Shown: positions 51,713 through 61,199, counted from the stretch's first letter. The stretch: 64,000 nt of DNA from UBA7672 sp041166025 (GCA_041166025.1 JBEAMJ010000028.1:124001-188000), one strand, 5' to 3'. Numbers and translations: made by a program. Notes: generated by a model from the sequence alone, not told the origin.

Positions 51713-52741
51713 ATGATCCGCCCTGAGGACCTGCTCTGCCCAACGCCCAGGGGCCTCTATTGCCCACCGGGCGATTTCTACATCGACCCCGTTCGCGGCG
51801 GGGTCGAGCGCGCCGTCGTAACCCACGGCCACTCAGACCACGCCCGCGCTGGCCACGGCGCCGTGCTCGCCACGCCTGAAACGCTCGAAGCGATGGCCAC
51901 CCGCTATGGCCAGGAATTCACCCGCGCCCGCCAGTCCGCCGCCTATGGCCAGACCAGCCGCATCGGCGATGTAGAGGTAACGCTTCACCCTGCCGGTCAC
52001 GTCATTGGCTCAGCCCAGGTCGAGGTCAGGTGGAAAGGCCTCACAATGGTCTGCACCGGCGACTACAAGCGCCGCGCTGACCCAACGGCTGCTCGTTTCG
52101 AAGTCGTGCCATGCAACGTCCTCATCTCCGAAGCAACCTTTGCGCTCCCGGTCTTCCGCCACCCCGACAGCAAGGGCGAGGTCGCAAAGCTGCTCGCCTC
52201 CATCCGCGCCTTTCCGGACCGCGCCCATCTCGTCGGGGCCTATGCCTTCGGCAAGGCCCAGCGCGTGATCCGCGAACTGCGCGATGCGGGCTATGAGGAG
52301 ACCATCTACATCCACGGCGCGATGAAGCAGCTCTGCGACATGTACGAACGTCTCGGCGTTGACCTCGGCTCGCTCGAATCGGCCACAGTGGAGAAGGGGC
52401 AGCGCAGGGAGACCCAGAAGTTCGCCGGCAAGATCATCATCTGCCCGCCATCGGCCACCGGCGCCGCGTGGGCGGACCGCTTTCCCGACCCCGTCCTCGC
52501 GTTTGCATCGGGCTGGATGAACATCCGCCAGCGCGCGAAATCTGGCGGCATCGAACTTCCGCTCATTCTCTCGGACCATGCGGACTGGGATGAACTGACG
52601 CAAACCGTCACCGAGGTGAACCCCGACGAGCTATGGGTGACGCACGGCCGGGACGATGCGCTCGCCAGATGGGCAGAACTGGAAGGCCGGAGGGCCCGGC
52701 CGCTCCACCTCGTCGGCTATGAGGACGAAGCGGGAGAATAG
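51713..52741 (+). CDS. Ligase-associated MBL-fold DNA exonuclease
   Basis: A 342-residue metallo-beta-lactamase/beta-CASP-like nuclease. The metal site is VVTHGHSDHARAGHG (37-44), with LHPAGHVIGSAQV, CTGDYKRRADPT and LILSDHADWDEL downstream. The sequence is that of the exonuclease that accompanies ATP-dependent DNA ligase and the Lhr-core helicase in bacterial repair clusters. The ligase lies 5.4 kb further right instead of directly behind. It is divergent from the lipocalin gene, with 87 bases between the starts. Confidence 0.92.
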   Translation: MIRPEDLLCPTPRGLYCPPGDFYIDPVRGGVERAVVTHGHSDHARAGHGAVLATPETLEAMATRYGQEFTRARQSAAYGQTSRIGDVEVTLHPAGHVIGSAQVEVRWKGLTMVCTGDYKRRADPTAARFEVVPCNVLISEATFALPVFRHPDSKGEVAKLLASIRAFPDRAHLVGAYAFGKAQRVIRELRDAGYEETIYIHGAMKQLCDMYERLGVDLGSLESATVEKGQRRETQKFAGKIIICPPSATGAAWADRFPDPVLAFASGWMNIRQRAKSGGIELPLILSDHADWDELTQTVTEVNPDELWVTHGRDDALARWAELEGRRARPLHLVGYEDEAGE

Positions 52742-52819
52742 CCTGACACCGCGCAACTGACGCGTGCGCCCCCTTCCGCATCGGGCAATCCCACGGCATT
52801 GCTGCCGCCCATGCCCTAA

Positions 52820-53527
52820 CGCATCCTCAACGCTGACCGGATCGAAGCGACGCTGGAGACGCTCTACCATCGTATCCAGGAGCGCTTTCCCAATCGGGGC
52901 CTGGCCAACCTCTGCAGGCAGCTCCTCGAGATCGCCCGCGAGGACAAGCGCAAGGTCTCCTGGGTCGCAAAGCCGAACCTCTGGCTCCGCATCGGTGTCG
53001 GTGTCGCCATCGGGCTCGGGCTGATCGTCCTCCTGATGTTCTTTTTCGGACTCAGCATCCTCGGTTTGAAGTTTACTGACGAGGTGTCGAGCATCCTCCA
53101 GGGTGTCGATGCAGCTGTGAACACCATCGTGCTGTCAGGCGCCGCAAGCTGGTTCCTGCTCAACCTCGAATCCCGGTGGCGTCGTCGCGCCGTCCTGAAG
53201 GATCTGCACGAATTGCGCTCCATCGCGCACGTCGTCGACATGCATCAGCTGACCAAGGACCCGACACAGCTTTGGAAGGGCTACAGCTCCACGGCCTCTT
53301 CGCAGGTTCACGACATGTCGGAATTCGAGCTGATCCGCTATCTCGACTATTGCAGCGAGATGCTCTCGCTCACCGGCAAGCTCGCCGCCCTCTACATGCA
53401 GAACATGCGTGACCCCGTGATCATCGATGCGGTCACCGAAATCGAAGAACTGACCACCAACCTGTCCCGGAAGATCTGGCAAAAGATCATGATCCTCCAA
53501 CAGCCCTCGCGGACCTGGGGCCAGTAA
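52820..53527 (+). pseudogene. Hypothetical membrane protein with disrupted start
   Basis: The frame reads as genuine protein from 52820 (RILNADRIEATLETLYHRIQ) through two transmembrane segments (LWLRIGVGVAIGLGLIVLLM and VDAAVNTIVLSGAASWFLL) to a helical cytosolic tail (RDPVIIDAVTEIEELTTNLS). In-frame ATG 52811 is followed by CCC and a TAA stop at 52817, directly before this coding sequence. No other standard start occurs before CTG 52853 and ATG 53036; the latter would cut the first helix. A nonsense mutation at codon 3, an unusual start codon, or a sequencing error could explain it. About 235 codons remain. The family is unknown. Confidence 0.6.
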
Positions 53528-53593
53528 CTCAGGGTCCCGTCGCGGGGTGAACTGCGCCACGCTTGCGCGCGTACAGGCGTTGGGAGATGGTTT

Positions 53594-54199
53594 ATGGTCG
53601 ACGAGCAGCCCCGCGTCGAAGTCACCTCGCGCGCCCAACTCCGCGCATGGCTCCAGCGCAACCACAAAAGCCAGGCGAGCATCTGGCTTGTGACGTGGAA
53701 GAAATCTGCCGGCAAGCGCCATGTCCCTTATGGCGACATCGTCGAGGAAGCGCTGTGCTTTGGCTGGATCGATAGCCTCCCGCGAAAGCTCGACGCCGAG
53801 CGTACGATGGTCCGGCTCAGTCCACGCAAACCCGGCAGCGCCTGGTCTGCGGTCAACAAGAAGAAAATCGAGCGTCTTGAAGCGGAAGGGCGGATGACGA
53901 AGCCGGGCCATGACGCAATCGAACGCGCCAAAGCGGATGGCAGCTGGACACGTCTCGACGCGATTGCGACGCTGGCGTCGCCTCCTGACCTTGCCAAAGC
54001 CCTCAGGTCCTCGCCCAGAGCGATGCGCTATTTCGAGGCCTTCCCGCCTTCCGCCCGCCGCGCAATTCTTGAATGGATTACGCAGGCGAGGACGGCGGAG
54101 ACCCGTGCACGCCGTATCGCCGAGACAGTGCGCCTGGCCGCCGAAAACATCCGCGCAAACCACGCACGCCAGCCAAAGTCCGCCCTCCGGCAGGCGTGA
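53594..54199 (+). CDS. YdeI/OmpD-associated family protein
   Basis: A 201-residue protein with the YdeI layout: VEVTSRAQLRAWLQRNH at the start, EEALCFGWIDSLPRKLDAER, then RLSPRKPGSAWSAVNKKKI, and a C-terminal helical region with FEAFPPSARRAILEWI. Members are cytosolic, often linked to stress, without a known activity. ATG 53594 follows TTGGGAGATGGTTT. It lies between the broken membrane protein gene and the convergent AbgT gene. Confidence 0.88.
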   Translation: MVDEQPRVEVTSRAQLRAWLQRNHKSQASIWLVTWKKSAGKRHVPYGDIVEEALCFGWIDSLPRKLDAERTMVRLSPRKPGSAWSAVNKKKIERLEAEGRMTKPGHDAIERAKADGSWTRLDAIATLASPPDLAKALRSSPRAMRYFEAFPPSARRAILEWITQARTAETRARRIAETVRLAAENIRANHARQPKSALRQA

Positions 54200-54223
54200 T
54201 GAGCCCTCACGCTCTGCACTGCC

Positions 54224-55801
54224 TCAAGGTGCGGGAGCCGTCGGCAATGTGTAGCCGACCGTGGCGCCCGGCCCTGGCGGGAGGTCGAGCACTGCCCACC
54301 CCACAGTGAGCGCTGTGCCAACGATCAGGATCCAGATTGAGTAGGGCAACATCGTCGCTGCGAGACTGCCGAGCCCGAACTGCGGGTTCCAGCGTTGTGC
54401 GAACGTCAGGATCAGCGGGAAGTAGACCATCAGCGGCGAGATGATGTTGGTCGCGCCATCGCCGACGCGGAACGCGGCCGTCGTCATTTCCGGGCTGATG
54501 TTGAGCAGCATCAGCATCGGCACCAGAACGGGCGCCAGCAGCGCCCATTTGGCGCTCGCCGAACCGATGAGCAGGTTGACCAGCGCCGTCATCACCACAA
54601 TCGATGCGAGCAGCGCCGGGGCAGGCATGTTCATCGATTTCAGGAAATCCGCGCCATTGACTGCCACGATCAGGCCGAGATTGGTCCAGTTGAACATCGC
54701 CACGAAGTGCGCTGCGACGAAGGCGAGCACGAGATAGTAGGCCATGTCGCCCATCGACTGGGCCATCATCTTCACGATGTCGCGGTGGCCTTTGACGCTC
54801 CCCGTGACGGCGCCGTAGACCCAGCCCATAACGAGGAAGAGCACGAAGAACCCCGCCACCAGCGACTGCAGCAGCGGCGTCAGCTGAATGACGAGATTGT
54901 CCCCTTCCGAGTCCATCAGCGGCGTACCGGGACCCATCGTCAGGAACACCCACAGGCCGATCACGGCCAGCGCCGCCAGCCCTGAAAGCGCCAGGGCCCG
55001 GCCCTCCCTGGCGCCGTCGGTTGCAACAGGCTCGATGCTCGATGAAACGCCGCCAGTCCACGCGCCAAGCCGAGGCTCGATGATCCGGTCAGTGACAAAC
55101 CAGATCACCGGCAGGAAAACGACCAGCATTGCCGCGATGAACCACCAGTTACCGGCAATATTCATCGTCCAGTCCGGCGTGATCGTCTCGGTCGCCGCCT
55201 GAGTTATGCCGAAGAGCAGGGCATCGAGCTGCCCTGGCAGAAGGTTCGCCGAGAAGCCGCCCGAGACGCCGGCGAAGGCCGCTGCAATGCCCGCGATCGG
55301 GTGGCGTCCGGCCGAGGCGTAGAGAACCGCAGCAAGAGGAACGAGCACGACGTAGGCCGCGTCGGCTGCAAGATTGCCCATCATCGCCACGAAGGCGATC
55401 ATCGGCGTCAGCAGGAATTTCGGCGCGCCCTTTACGGCGGCGCGCATGGCCGCGCCAAACAGACCCGTGCGTTCCGCAACGCCGGCGCCCAGCATCACGA
55501 CAAGCACATAGCCGAGCGGATGGAAGTGCGTGAATGTGGTCGGCATCTCCACCAGCAGGCGGCGGATGTTCTCCGCATCGAAAATGCTTGAGGCCTGAAC
55601 GACCAGTGGCGCGCCCGCGTCATCCTTGGTCACCGGATGAAGCACCTGAACACCCGCCGCTGCCGCGATCGCCGAGATCACGGCGAGGATCAGGATCAGC
55701 CACAGGAAGATGAACACGGGATCGGGCAGCGCATTTCCCGTCCGCTCGATCCATCCAAGTATGCCCTTCGGGCGCGGCTGTCCGGCGGCGGTCTCTGCCA
55801 T
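54224..55801 (-). CDS. AbgT family transporter
   Basis: A 525-residue inner-membrane transporter with about 12 helices. AbgT family landmarks are NALPDPVFIFLWLI at the start, HFHPLGYVLVVMLGAGVAERTGL, FSANLLPGQLDALLFGITQ, GSASAKWALLAPVLVPML and the GDGATNIISPLMVYFPLIL segment. The family exports sulfonamides or imports p-aminobenzoyl-glutamate. No abgA/B genes are beside it, although an M20 amidohydrolase occurs at 3.8 kb. ATG 55801 is the natural start. Confidence 0.93.
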   Translation of the reverse strand: MAETAAGQPRPKGILGWIERTGNALPDPVFIFLWLILILAVISAIAAAAGVQVLHPVTKDDAGAPLVVQASSIFDAENIRRLLVEMPTTFTHFHPLGYVLVVMLGAGVAERTGLFGAAMRAAVKGAPKFLLTPMIAFVAMMGNLAADAAYVVLVPLAAVLYASAGRHPIAGIAAAFAGVSGGFSANLLPGQLDALLFGITQAATETITPDWTMNIAGNWWFIAAMLVVFLPVIWFVTDRIIEPRLGAWTGGVSSSIEPVATDGAREGRALALSGLAALAVIGLWVFLTMGPGTPLMDSEGDNLVIQLTPLLQSLVAGFFVLFLVMGWVYGAVTGSVKGHRDIVKMMAQSMGDMAYYLVLAFVAAHFVAMFNWTNLGLIVAVNGADFLKSMNMPAPALLASIVVMTALVNLLIGSASAKWALLAPVLVPMLMLLNISPEMTTAAFRVGDGATNIISPLMVYFPLILTFAQRWNPQFGLGSLAATMLPYSIWILIVGTALTVGWAVLDLPPGPGATVGYTLPTAPAP

Positions 55802-55918
55802 GCACTTGCTCCTGTCGTTGCAGACACGCAGCAAGTCTGGGGGCCATCGTCAATGGCTATCACGCGTAACGGCGGCTACGCTTCCTCGCCCTTCTCCACT
55901 TCCGCATGCTCGTTGCGG

Positions 55919-56401
55919 CTATGTGACCCGAAAGCGTGCATCGGCTCGGGCGATCACATCGCCGTCAGCGGTGATGAACGCCTGCGCAAAGCACAGCGTC
56001 CGACCAGTTCGCACATATTGCGTGTCGAACGCCACCCATTGGCCAAGCTTCGCTGCGCCGATGAAATCTGTCGCCATCGACACCGTCACCAGCCCGCCTT
56101 CCGGCTTGCGCCCCTCACCACTCATAACCTGCACGCAAGTCAACCCCATCGCATTGTCAGCAAGCGCCGCGATCAGCCCGCCATGCAGCATGCCGCGGGA
56201 GTTGGTGTGGGCCGCTCGGACATGAAGACCCAGCACGATCCTGTCCGGCAGGATCTGCGAATACAGCGGCTCCCAGGGATCCGTGACGGGCGATTTGCGA
56301 AAGTGGGGCGCGAAGCCGCGCGGTGCGTGAACCTCTTCTGAAACTGTCACGTCTCCGCTTTGCCGCAGCGCCAACGGGCCGCCGGCTCCCTCAAACGTCA
56401 T
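55919..56401 (-). CDS. PaaI-type hotdog thioesterase
   Basis: A hotdog-fold acyl-CoA thioesterase of about 160 residues. The active-site region is NSRGMLHGGLIAALADNAMG (His-Gly-Gly and Asp), followed by VTVSMATDFIGAAKLGQWVA. An ATG nine bases further upstream (56410) is also possible. The 5' end overlaps nothing, but the divergent carboxylesterase start at 56488 leaves less than 100 bases for both promoters. Substrate unknown. Confidence 0.85.
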   Translation of the reverse strand: MTFEGAGGPLALRQSGDVTVSEEVHAPRGFAPHFRKSPVTDPWEPLYSQILPDRIVLGLHVRAAHTNSRGMLHGGLIAALADNAMGLTCVQVMSGEGRKPEGGLVTVSMATDFIGAAKLGQWVAFDTQYVRTGRTLCFAQAFITADGDVIARADARFRVT

Positions 56402-56487
56402 GTGCTGCAACTGGACGTCAGTATGCCATGCGCCCTAGTCTCTGCAACGCATCCGGCGGCCAGACCGGAGCATCATGGGAGAGAGCA

Positions 56488-58107
56488 ATGAGCATTCATC
56501 TGTCCGGCAGTCGCCGGGCTATCCTCAAAGCATCCGTGGCACTCCTCGCCGTCGGCGGAAGCGGCGGCCTTCTGGCCGCCTGCAATAACGAGGCATCGCC
56601 AGCGGCGGCCACGGCTGTCGACCCCAATCCAGTCGTCGCCACCACATACGGCAAGGTGAAGGGCGCATTGGAAGATGGGATCGCTACGTTCAAGGGCGTG
56701 CGCTATGGCGCCGACACAGCGACGACGCGCTTCCAGGCGCCGCGCGCGCCAGAGCCCTGGACCGACGTCAGGGATGCGCTGGCGGCTGGCAACTCTGCAC
56801 CACAACCACCCTCGGGCGATGGGGGCGGACTATTCAAGTCGTGGCGCCCCGATCCACCCATAGCCACAAGCGAGGATTGTCTCTTCCTCAATGTGTGGAC
56901 GCCGGCCGCGGACGACAGAAAGCGCCCTGTGCTCGTCTGGTTCCATGGCGGCGGCTTCTCGACCGGATCGGGCTCGTCGTATGCCTATGACGGCGTACGG
57001 CTTGCGAAACGCGGCGATGTGGTTGTGGTCACCACCAACCACCGCCTGAACCAGTTCGGCTATCTCAACCTTGCCGGATATGGCGAGCAGTTTGCCGATT
57101 CAGGCGCCGTCGGGGCGCTCGACATGATCCAGTCGCTCGAATGGGTGCGTGACAACATCGCGGCCTTCGGCGGCGACCCTGGCAACGTGCTCATCTTTGG
57201 CGAGTCCGGCGGCGGATCGAAGGTCTGCACCCTGATGGCGATGGACAAGGCCAAGGGCCTTTTCCACCGCGCCGTCGTCCAGTCCGGCCCGCGGATCAAT
57301 CATGTCACGAAGGAAGCGTCGGCAAAGGCGGCAGACGAAGTGGTGAAAAAGCTTGGCCTGACGAAAGACACGATCGCTGAGATCCTGACGAAACCCGTTG
57401 CTGACATCCAGGCTGCGGCTGAAGGTGTCCAAGGCGCCGGGTCGGGACCTGTACGCGACGGCCGATCCATCACGCGCGATCCGTTCAATCCGGATGGGCC
57501 GCCGCAGTCCGTCGACGTGCCGCTTCTCATCGGCTGCAACCGCACGGAGGGTACATCGCTCACGGCCGCAGACAGCCCCAACCATCTGCTCACGTGGGAT
57601 ACACTTCCGGGAGCGATCAAGACAGCCTTTCCGACCAAGGACGCAAAGACAATCATCGACCTCTACAAGGCGAAGCATCCCGATATCGAAGCGCCCGAGC
57701 TGTTCTTCATGGCGACCTCAGACAACACCTTCTTCCGCGGCAGCGTAACGGTTGCGGATCGAAAGGCGCAGCAAGGCGGCGCGCCCGTCTTCTTCTACAT
57801 GCTGGATTGGGAAACCCCAGTGATGGAAGGCAAACGCTACGTCCCGCACGCACTTGATATCGGCATGGTATTCGACAACGTCGCCAAGTCCGAGTCCATG
57901 TCCGGTACAGGACCTGAGGCGCAGGCCATCGCAGACCAGATGTCCGAAAGCTGGCTGGCCTTCGCAAAAACGGGCAACCCCGCCAACCCCAAAGTCGGCG
58001 CGTGGCCCGCCTATACGCCCGCCCAGCGCAACATGATGGTCTTCCGCGCCACGCCCGGCGTGGAAGTCGACATCCGCGCAGACGAGCGAGCGGCGACCGC
58101 AGCCTGA
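56488..58107 (+). CDS. Type B carboxylesterase, Tat-type lipoprotein
   Basis: A 539-residue serine hydrolase of the cholinesterase-like family. The N terminus has a twin-arginine-like SRRAILKAS and a lipobox LLAAC (Cys32). The oxyanion loop is WFHGGGFSTGSG, the nucleophile Ser240 is in VLIFGESGGGSKV, and the acid lies near CNRTEGTSL. The His is probably in YVPHALDIGMVF. The common GESAG is changed to GESGG, which is also active in other members. ATG 56488 follows GGGAGAGAGCA. Secretion suggests scavenging of esters outside the cell. Confidence 0.9.
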   Translation: MSIHLSGSRRAILKASVALLAVGGSGGLLAACNNEASPAAATAVDPNPVVATTYGKVKGALEDGIATFKGVRYGADTATTRFQAPRAPEPWTDVRDALAAGNSAPQPPSGDGGGLFKSWRPDPPIATSEDCLFLNVWTPAADDRKRPVLVWFHGGGFSTGSGSSYAYDGVRLAKRGDVVVVTTNHRLNQFGYLNLAGYGEQFADSGAVGALDMIQSLEWVRDNIAAFGGDPGNVLIFGESGGGSKVCTLMAMDKAKGLFHRAVVQSGPRINHVTKEASAKAADEVVKKLGLTKDTIAEILTKPVADIQAAAEGVQGAGSGPVRDGRSITRDPFNPDGPPQSVDVPLLIGCNRTEGTSLTAADSPNHLLTWDTLPGAIKTAFPTKDAKTIIDLYKAKHPDIEAPELFFMATSDNTFFRGSVTVADRKAQQGGAPVFFYMLDWETPVMEGKRYVPHALDIGMVFDNVAKSESMSGTGPEAQAIADQMSESWLAFAKTGNPANPKVGAWPAYTPAQRNMMVFRATPGVEVDIRADERAATAA

Positions 58108-58169
58108 TCTTGCATCCCCTCTGGCCCTGACGGCTGGAGGGGACGCGAGGGGCGTCCTATATCACCGCC

Positions 58170-59792
58170 ATGCAAGCTTTCGCCGCGCTTCTCGAACGGC
58201 TGGTGCTCACGCCGTCGCGCAACGCGAAGCTCCAGCTGATCTGCGACTATCTTCGCCACACCCGCGACCCCGCGCGCGGCTGGGCCATCGCGGCGATCAC
58301 CGGCGAACTCGACATCCCTTCGGTCAAGCCTGCCGCCATCCGTGCACTGGCCGCTGCGCGCGTCGACCCTGTCCTGTTCAACCTGAGCTACGACTATGTC
58401 GGCGACCTCGCCGAGACGATCTCCCTCATCTGGCCGCAACGCCCCGGCGCCAATCGCTCGCCCGACCTCAACGAGGTCGTCGAGACCCTGATGGAGTCCA
58501 CCAAGGTGCAAGGACTCGTCCTTGTTGAGGGCTGGCTCGATGCGCTCGACGCCACCGGCCGCTGGGCCTTGCTCAAGCTCGTCACCGGAGGCCTGCGCAT
58601 CGGCGTTTCCGCACGCCTCACCCGGCAGGCTCTCGCCGACTATGGCAAGGTCGATGTCGCCGAGATCGAGGAACTCTGGCACGGCATGGCGCCGCCCTAT
58701 CTCGACCTCCTCGCCTGGCTCGACCAACGCGCCCCCAAACCCGTCTCAGGCGCGCTCTCCCCTTTCCGCCCTCCCATGCTCGCGCACCCGCTCCTGAGCA
58801 AGACCGAGCGCATCGAAGCGGCCGACCTCGACCCGTCGCTGATCTCCCCGACAGACTTCGCCGCCGAATGGAAGTGGGACGGCGTCCGCGTCCAGCTGGC
58901 CGCCGACAAGGGCGTGCGCCGCCTCTATACCCGCAATGGCGACGACATTTCGCAAACCTTCCCGGACCTGCTCGAAGCCGCCGATTTCAATGCCGCCATC
59001 GACGGCGAACTTCTCATCCGCTCGCCGCACGGCGGCGTTGCCTCCTTCAACGAACTGCAGAAACGTCTCAACCGCAAGCTTGTCTCGCCGAAGCAGATGG
59101 CCGATCGGCCCGCCCTGCTACGCGCCTACGACCTGCTGCAGGAGGATGATCAAGACCTTCGTTCACTCTCCTTCGCTGAGCGCCGGAAGCGCCTCGAACG
59201 CTTCATCGTCACGCTTGACCACCCACGCATCGACCTCTCACCCCTTGTCGCCTTCGCAGACGCTGCAGCGCTTGACGACCTGCGTCGCAATCCTCCAACC
59301 AACGAGATAGAAGGCCTGATGCTGAAGCGCTGGGACGCACCCTATGTCGCCGGCCGCCCTGCAGGCCAGTGGTACAAGTGGAAACGCGATCCCTACCTCG
59401 TCGACGCAGTCCTGATGTATGCCCAGCGCGGCCACGGCAAACGCTCCGGCCTCTACTCCGATTTCACCTTCGGCGTCTGGCGCAGCGCTGCCGAAGGCGA
59501 AGAACTCACCCCCGTAGGAAAGGCCTATTTCGGATTCACCGACGAAGAGCTTGCCAGGCTCGACAGATACGTCCGAGACAACACCATCGACCGCTTCGGC
59601 CCTGTCCGCTCCGTCACCGCCAGCAAGGAGGCAGGTCTCGTCCTCGAGATCGCCTTCGAAGGTCTTCAGCGTTCACCCCGCCACCGCTCCGGCCTCGCCA
59701 TGCGCTTTCCCCGTATCCACCGCATCCGCTGGGACAAACCCTCCCGCGACGCCGACCGCATCGAAACGCTGGAGGCTATGCTGCCGGACTAG
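58170..59792 (+). CDS. ATP-dependent DNA ligase
   Basis: A 540-residue ligase. Motif I is AEWKWDGVRVQL with the adenylated Lys235, motif III AAIDGELLI, motif IV EIEGLMLKRWDAPY and motif V QWYKWKRDP. An N-terminal DNA-binding domain (1-200) precedes the catalytic core, and the OB domain ends the protein, so architecture and length fit the ligase of the exonuclease/Lhr repair cluster. It is probably a repair enzyme beside the NAD-dependent LigA. The stop shares CTAG with the convergent acyltransferase gene. Confidence 0.95.
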   Translation: MQAFAALLERLVLTPSRNAKLQLICDYLRHTRDPARGWAIAAITGELDIPSVKPAAIRALAAARVDPVLFNLSYDYVGDLAETISLIWPQRPGANRSPDLNEVVETLMESTKVQGLVLVEGWLDALDATGRWALLKLVTGGLRIGVSARLTRQALADYGKVDVAEIEELWHGMAPPYLDLLAWLDQRAPKPVSGALSPFRPPMLAHPLLSKTERIEAADLDPSLISPTDFAAEWKWDGVRVQLAADKGVRRLYTRNGDDISQTFPDLLEAADFNAAIDGELLIRSPHGGVASFNELQKRLNRKLVSPKQMADRPALLRAYDLLQEDDQDLRSLSFAERRKRLERFIVTLDHPRIDLSPLVAFADAAALDDLRRNPPTNEIEGLMLKRWDAPYVAGRPAGQWYKWKRDPYLVDAVLMYAQRGHGKRSGLYSDFTFGVWRSAAEGEELTPVGKAYFGFTDEELARLDRYVRDNTIDRFGPVRSVTASKEAGLVLEIAFEGLQRSPRHRSGLAMRFPRIHRIRWDKPSRDADRIETLEAMLPD

Positions 59793-60406
59793 GCCACGAA
59801 CTTCTCGCGGTTCTTGCCCTTGGCCGTCGCATAGTGAGCGCGGATGATCGCCAGGTCCGCCTCATAATCCCCGCTCGGGTAAACCACCGCCGCAAGTCTC
59901 ACGCACTTCGTTCCATAGTCGAGCACGCTCAGCACGATCGGAACACCGGCCGCCACCGCGATGTGATAGAACCCGCTCTTCCACTCGCGCACGGCGCTGC
60001 GTGTGCCCTCGGGTGGAATTGCCAGAACCATTCGCCTCGACGAAGCAAATGCATCCGCCATGGCGCGCACCACGTCATTGCTCTGCGACCGATCGATCGG
60101 CACACACCCGAGCGCCTTGATCAACCACCCGAACGGACCGCGCGTCAGGCTCGCCTTGCCCATCCAGCGCAGCTTCACGCGATAATGCGCGGCCGTCGCC
60201 AGCATGTTGAGCCCGTCCCAGTTCGACGTATGCGGAGCGGCCACGAGCACCGCCTTGTCCAGCGCCGGAAAGTCCCCGCACACCTTCCATCCGGAAAGCT
60301 TCAGAAATGTCCCGCCAATCCAGCGAACGATTTCCGACCCCGGGCCCGCAAACCGCGCGGGCCGGGCCGTCGAACCATCAATGAGGACCTGCCTCGCCGC
60401 GCTCAC
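59789..60406 (-). CDS. Lysophospholipid acyltransferase family protein
   Basis: A 205-residue PlsC-like acyltransferase. The catalytic motif is AAPHTSNWDGLN (H-x4-D type) and the acyl-acceptor motif is AIPPEGTRSAVREW. It matches the short membrane-associated subgroup that acylates lysophospholipids or related lipids. GTG 60406 shares GTGA with the stop of the small upstream membrane protein. It is tail-to-tail with the ligase gene. Confidence 0.88.
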   Translation of the reverse strand: MSAARQVLIDGSTARPARFAGPGSEIVRWIGGTFLKLSGWKVCGDFPALDKAVLVAAPHTSNWDGLNMLATAAHYRVKLRWMGKASLTRGPFGWLIKALGCVPIDRSQSNDVVRAMADAFASSRRMVLAIPPEGTRSAVREWKSGFYHIAVAAGVPIVLSVLDYGTKCVRLAAVVYPSGDYEADLAIIRAHYATAKGKNREKFVA

Positions 60407-60609
60407 TGGCCCTTCGCACGCGGCATGCGCAGCGACAGGACCAACACAACCAGTCCAACGATCGCAAGCGCGCCGCCGCGATAAGACCAGTCGACATCGC
60501 CCGTCATGAAGCTGCCCGGGATCACATTGATCCCCTGGAAAATCCACACCCCACCCATGAGCAGGCAGAGCGCCCCGACAACCGCCCCGGCAATCCTGAA
60601 GCCATTCAT
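60403..60609 (-). CDS. Small membrane protein upstream of the acyltransferase
   Basis: A 68-residue protein with two transmembrane helices (RIAGAVVGALCLLMGGVWIFQ and GGALAIVGLVVLVLSL) and a short loop GSFMTGDVDWSYRG. ATG 60609 is favoured over ATG 60615 because GGGAG has proper spacing to it. It is coupled to the acyltransferase by GTGA. Function unknown. Confidence 0.7.
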   Translation of the reverse strand: MNGFRIAGAVVGALCLLMGGVWIFQGINVIPGSFMTGDVDWSYRGGALAIVGLVVLVLSLRMPRAKGQ

Positions 60610-60722
60610 GCTCATCTCCCTGCTGAGCGACCCTAGCAGAACGCCTGAAGAGGTCACGGCCTTGTCGCGTCGGATCGCCATGCTAGGCTCATGACGTTGG
60701 CAGAAGCCAATGGGGATGCATC

Positions 60723-61199
60723 GTGTTTCGATCCGTAGAGCGACTGACCCGGCCTGTCGCGGTGGCGTTTCTGCTCACCTTGGCCGGCTGTGCATCATCC
60801 TCATCGCCCAGCGTGACAACGCCGGTGAAGGCTGTCGCGCCGCCGCCGCTCTCGGCTCCGCCTTCCGATCCGCGCGCCACGCCCAGTGCCGCAACGCTTG
60901 ACAGTTATCGCGCATGGATCAGCTGGGCCCGCCGTCAGCATCCCTATGCCGAAAGCGAGGCGCGCATGTACGCCGTCATGATGTGCGAGTCCGGCGGACG
61001 CCCGCTTATCGTCAATGCCGCCGGCCCCTATACTGGCCTGTTCCAGTATGCCACCGGCACCTGGGATGGCGCATGGAACACGTATCGCGATCGCAGCGTG
61101 AAGGATCCCGAGGCCCAGATCCTCGCCACTGCGCTGGCCTGGAGCCTCGGCATGCAGAACCAGTGGGGCTGCTACAAGAAGACCGCAACGACACCTTGA
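60723..61199 (+). CDS. Transglycosylase-like (SLT-type) lipoprotein
   Basis: A 158-residue lipoprotein with signal FLLTLAGC (Cys23), a Pro-rich linker and a compact lysozyme-like domain from about 60. The MMCESGGRPLIVN motif supplies the catalytic Glu89, and GPYTGLFQYATGTWDGAW is the matching substrate-groove strand, as in transglycosylase/Rpf-like domains. Cys88 and Cys150 may pair. It starts with GTG 60723. It probably cleaves or remodels peptidoglycan. Confidence 0.78.
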   Translation: MFRSVERLTRPVAVAFLLTLAGCASSSSPSVTTPVKAVAPPPLSAPPSDPRATPSAATLDSYRAWISWARRQHPYAESEARMYAVMMCESGGRPLIVNAAGPYTGLFQYATGTWDGAWNTYRDRSVKDPEAQILATALAWSLGMQNQWGCYKKTATTP

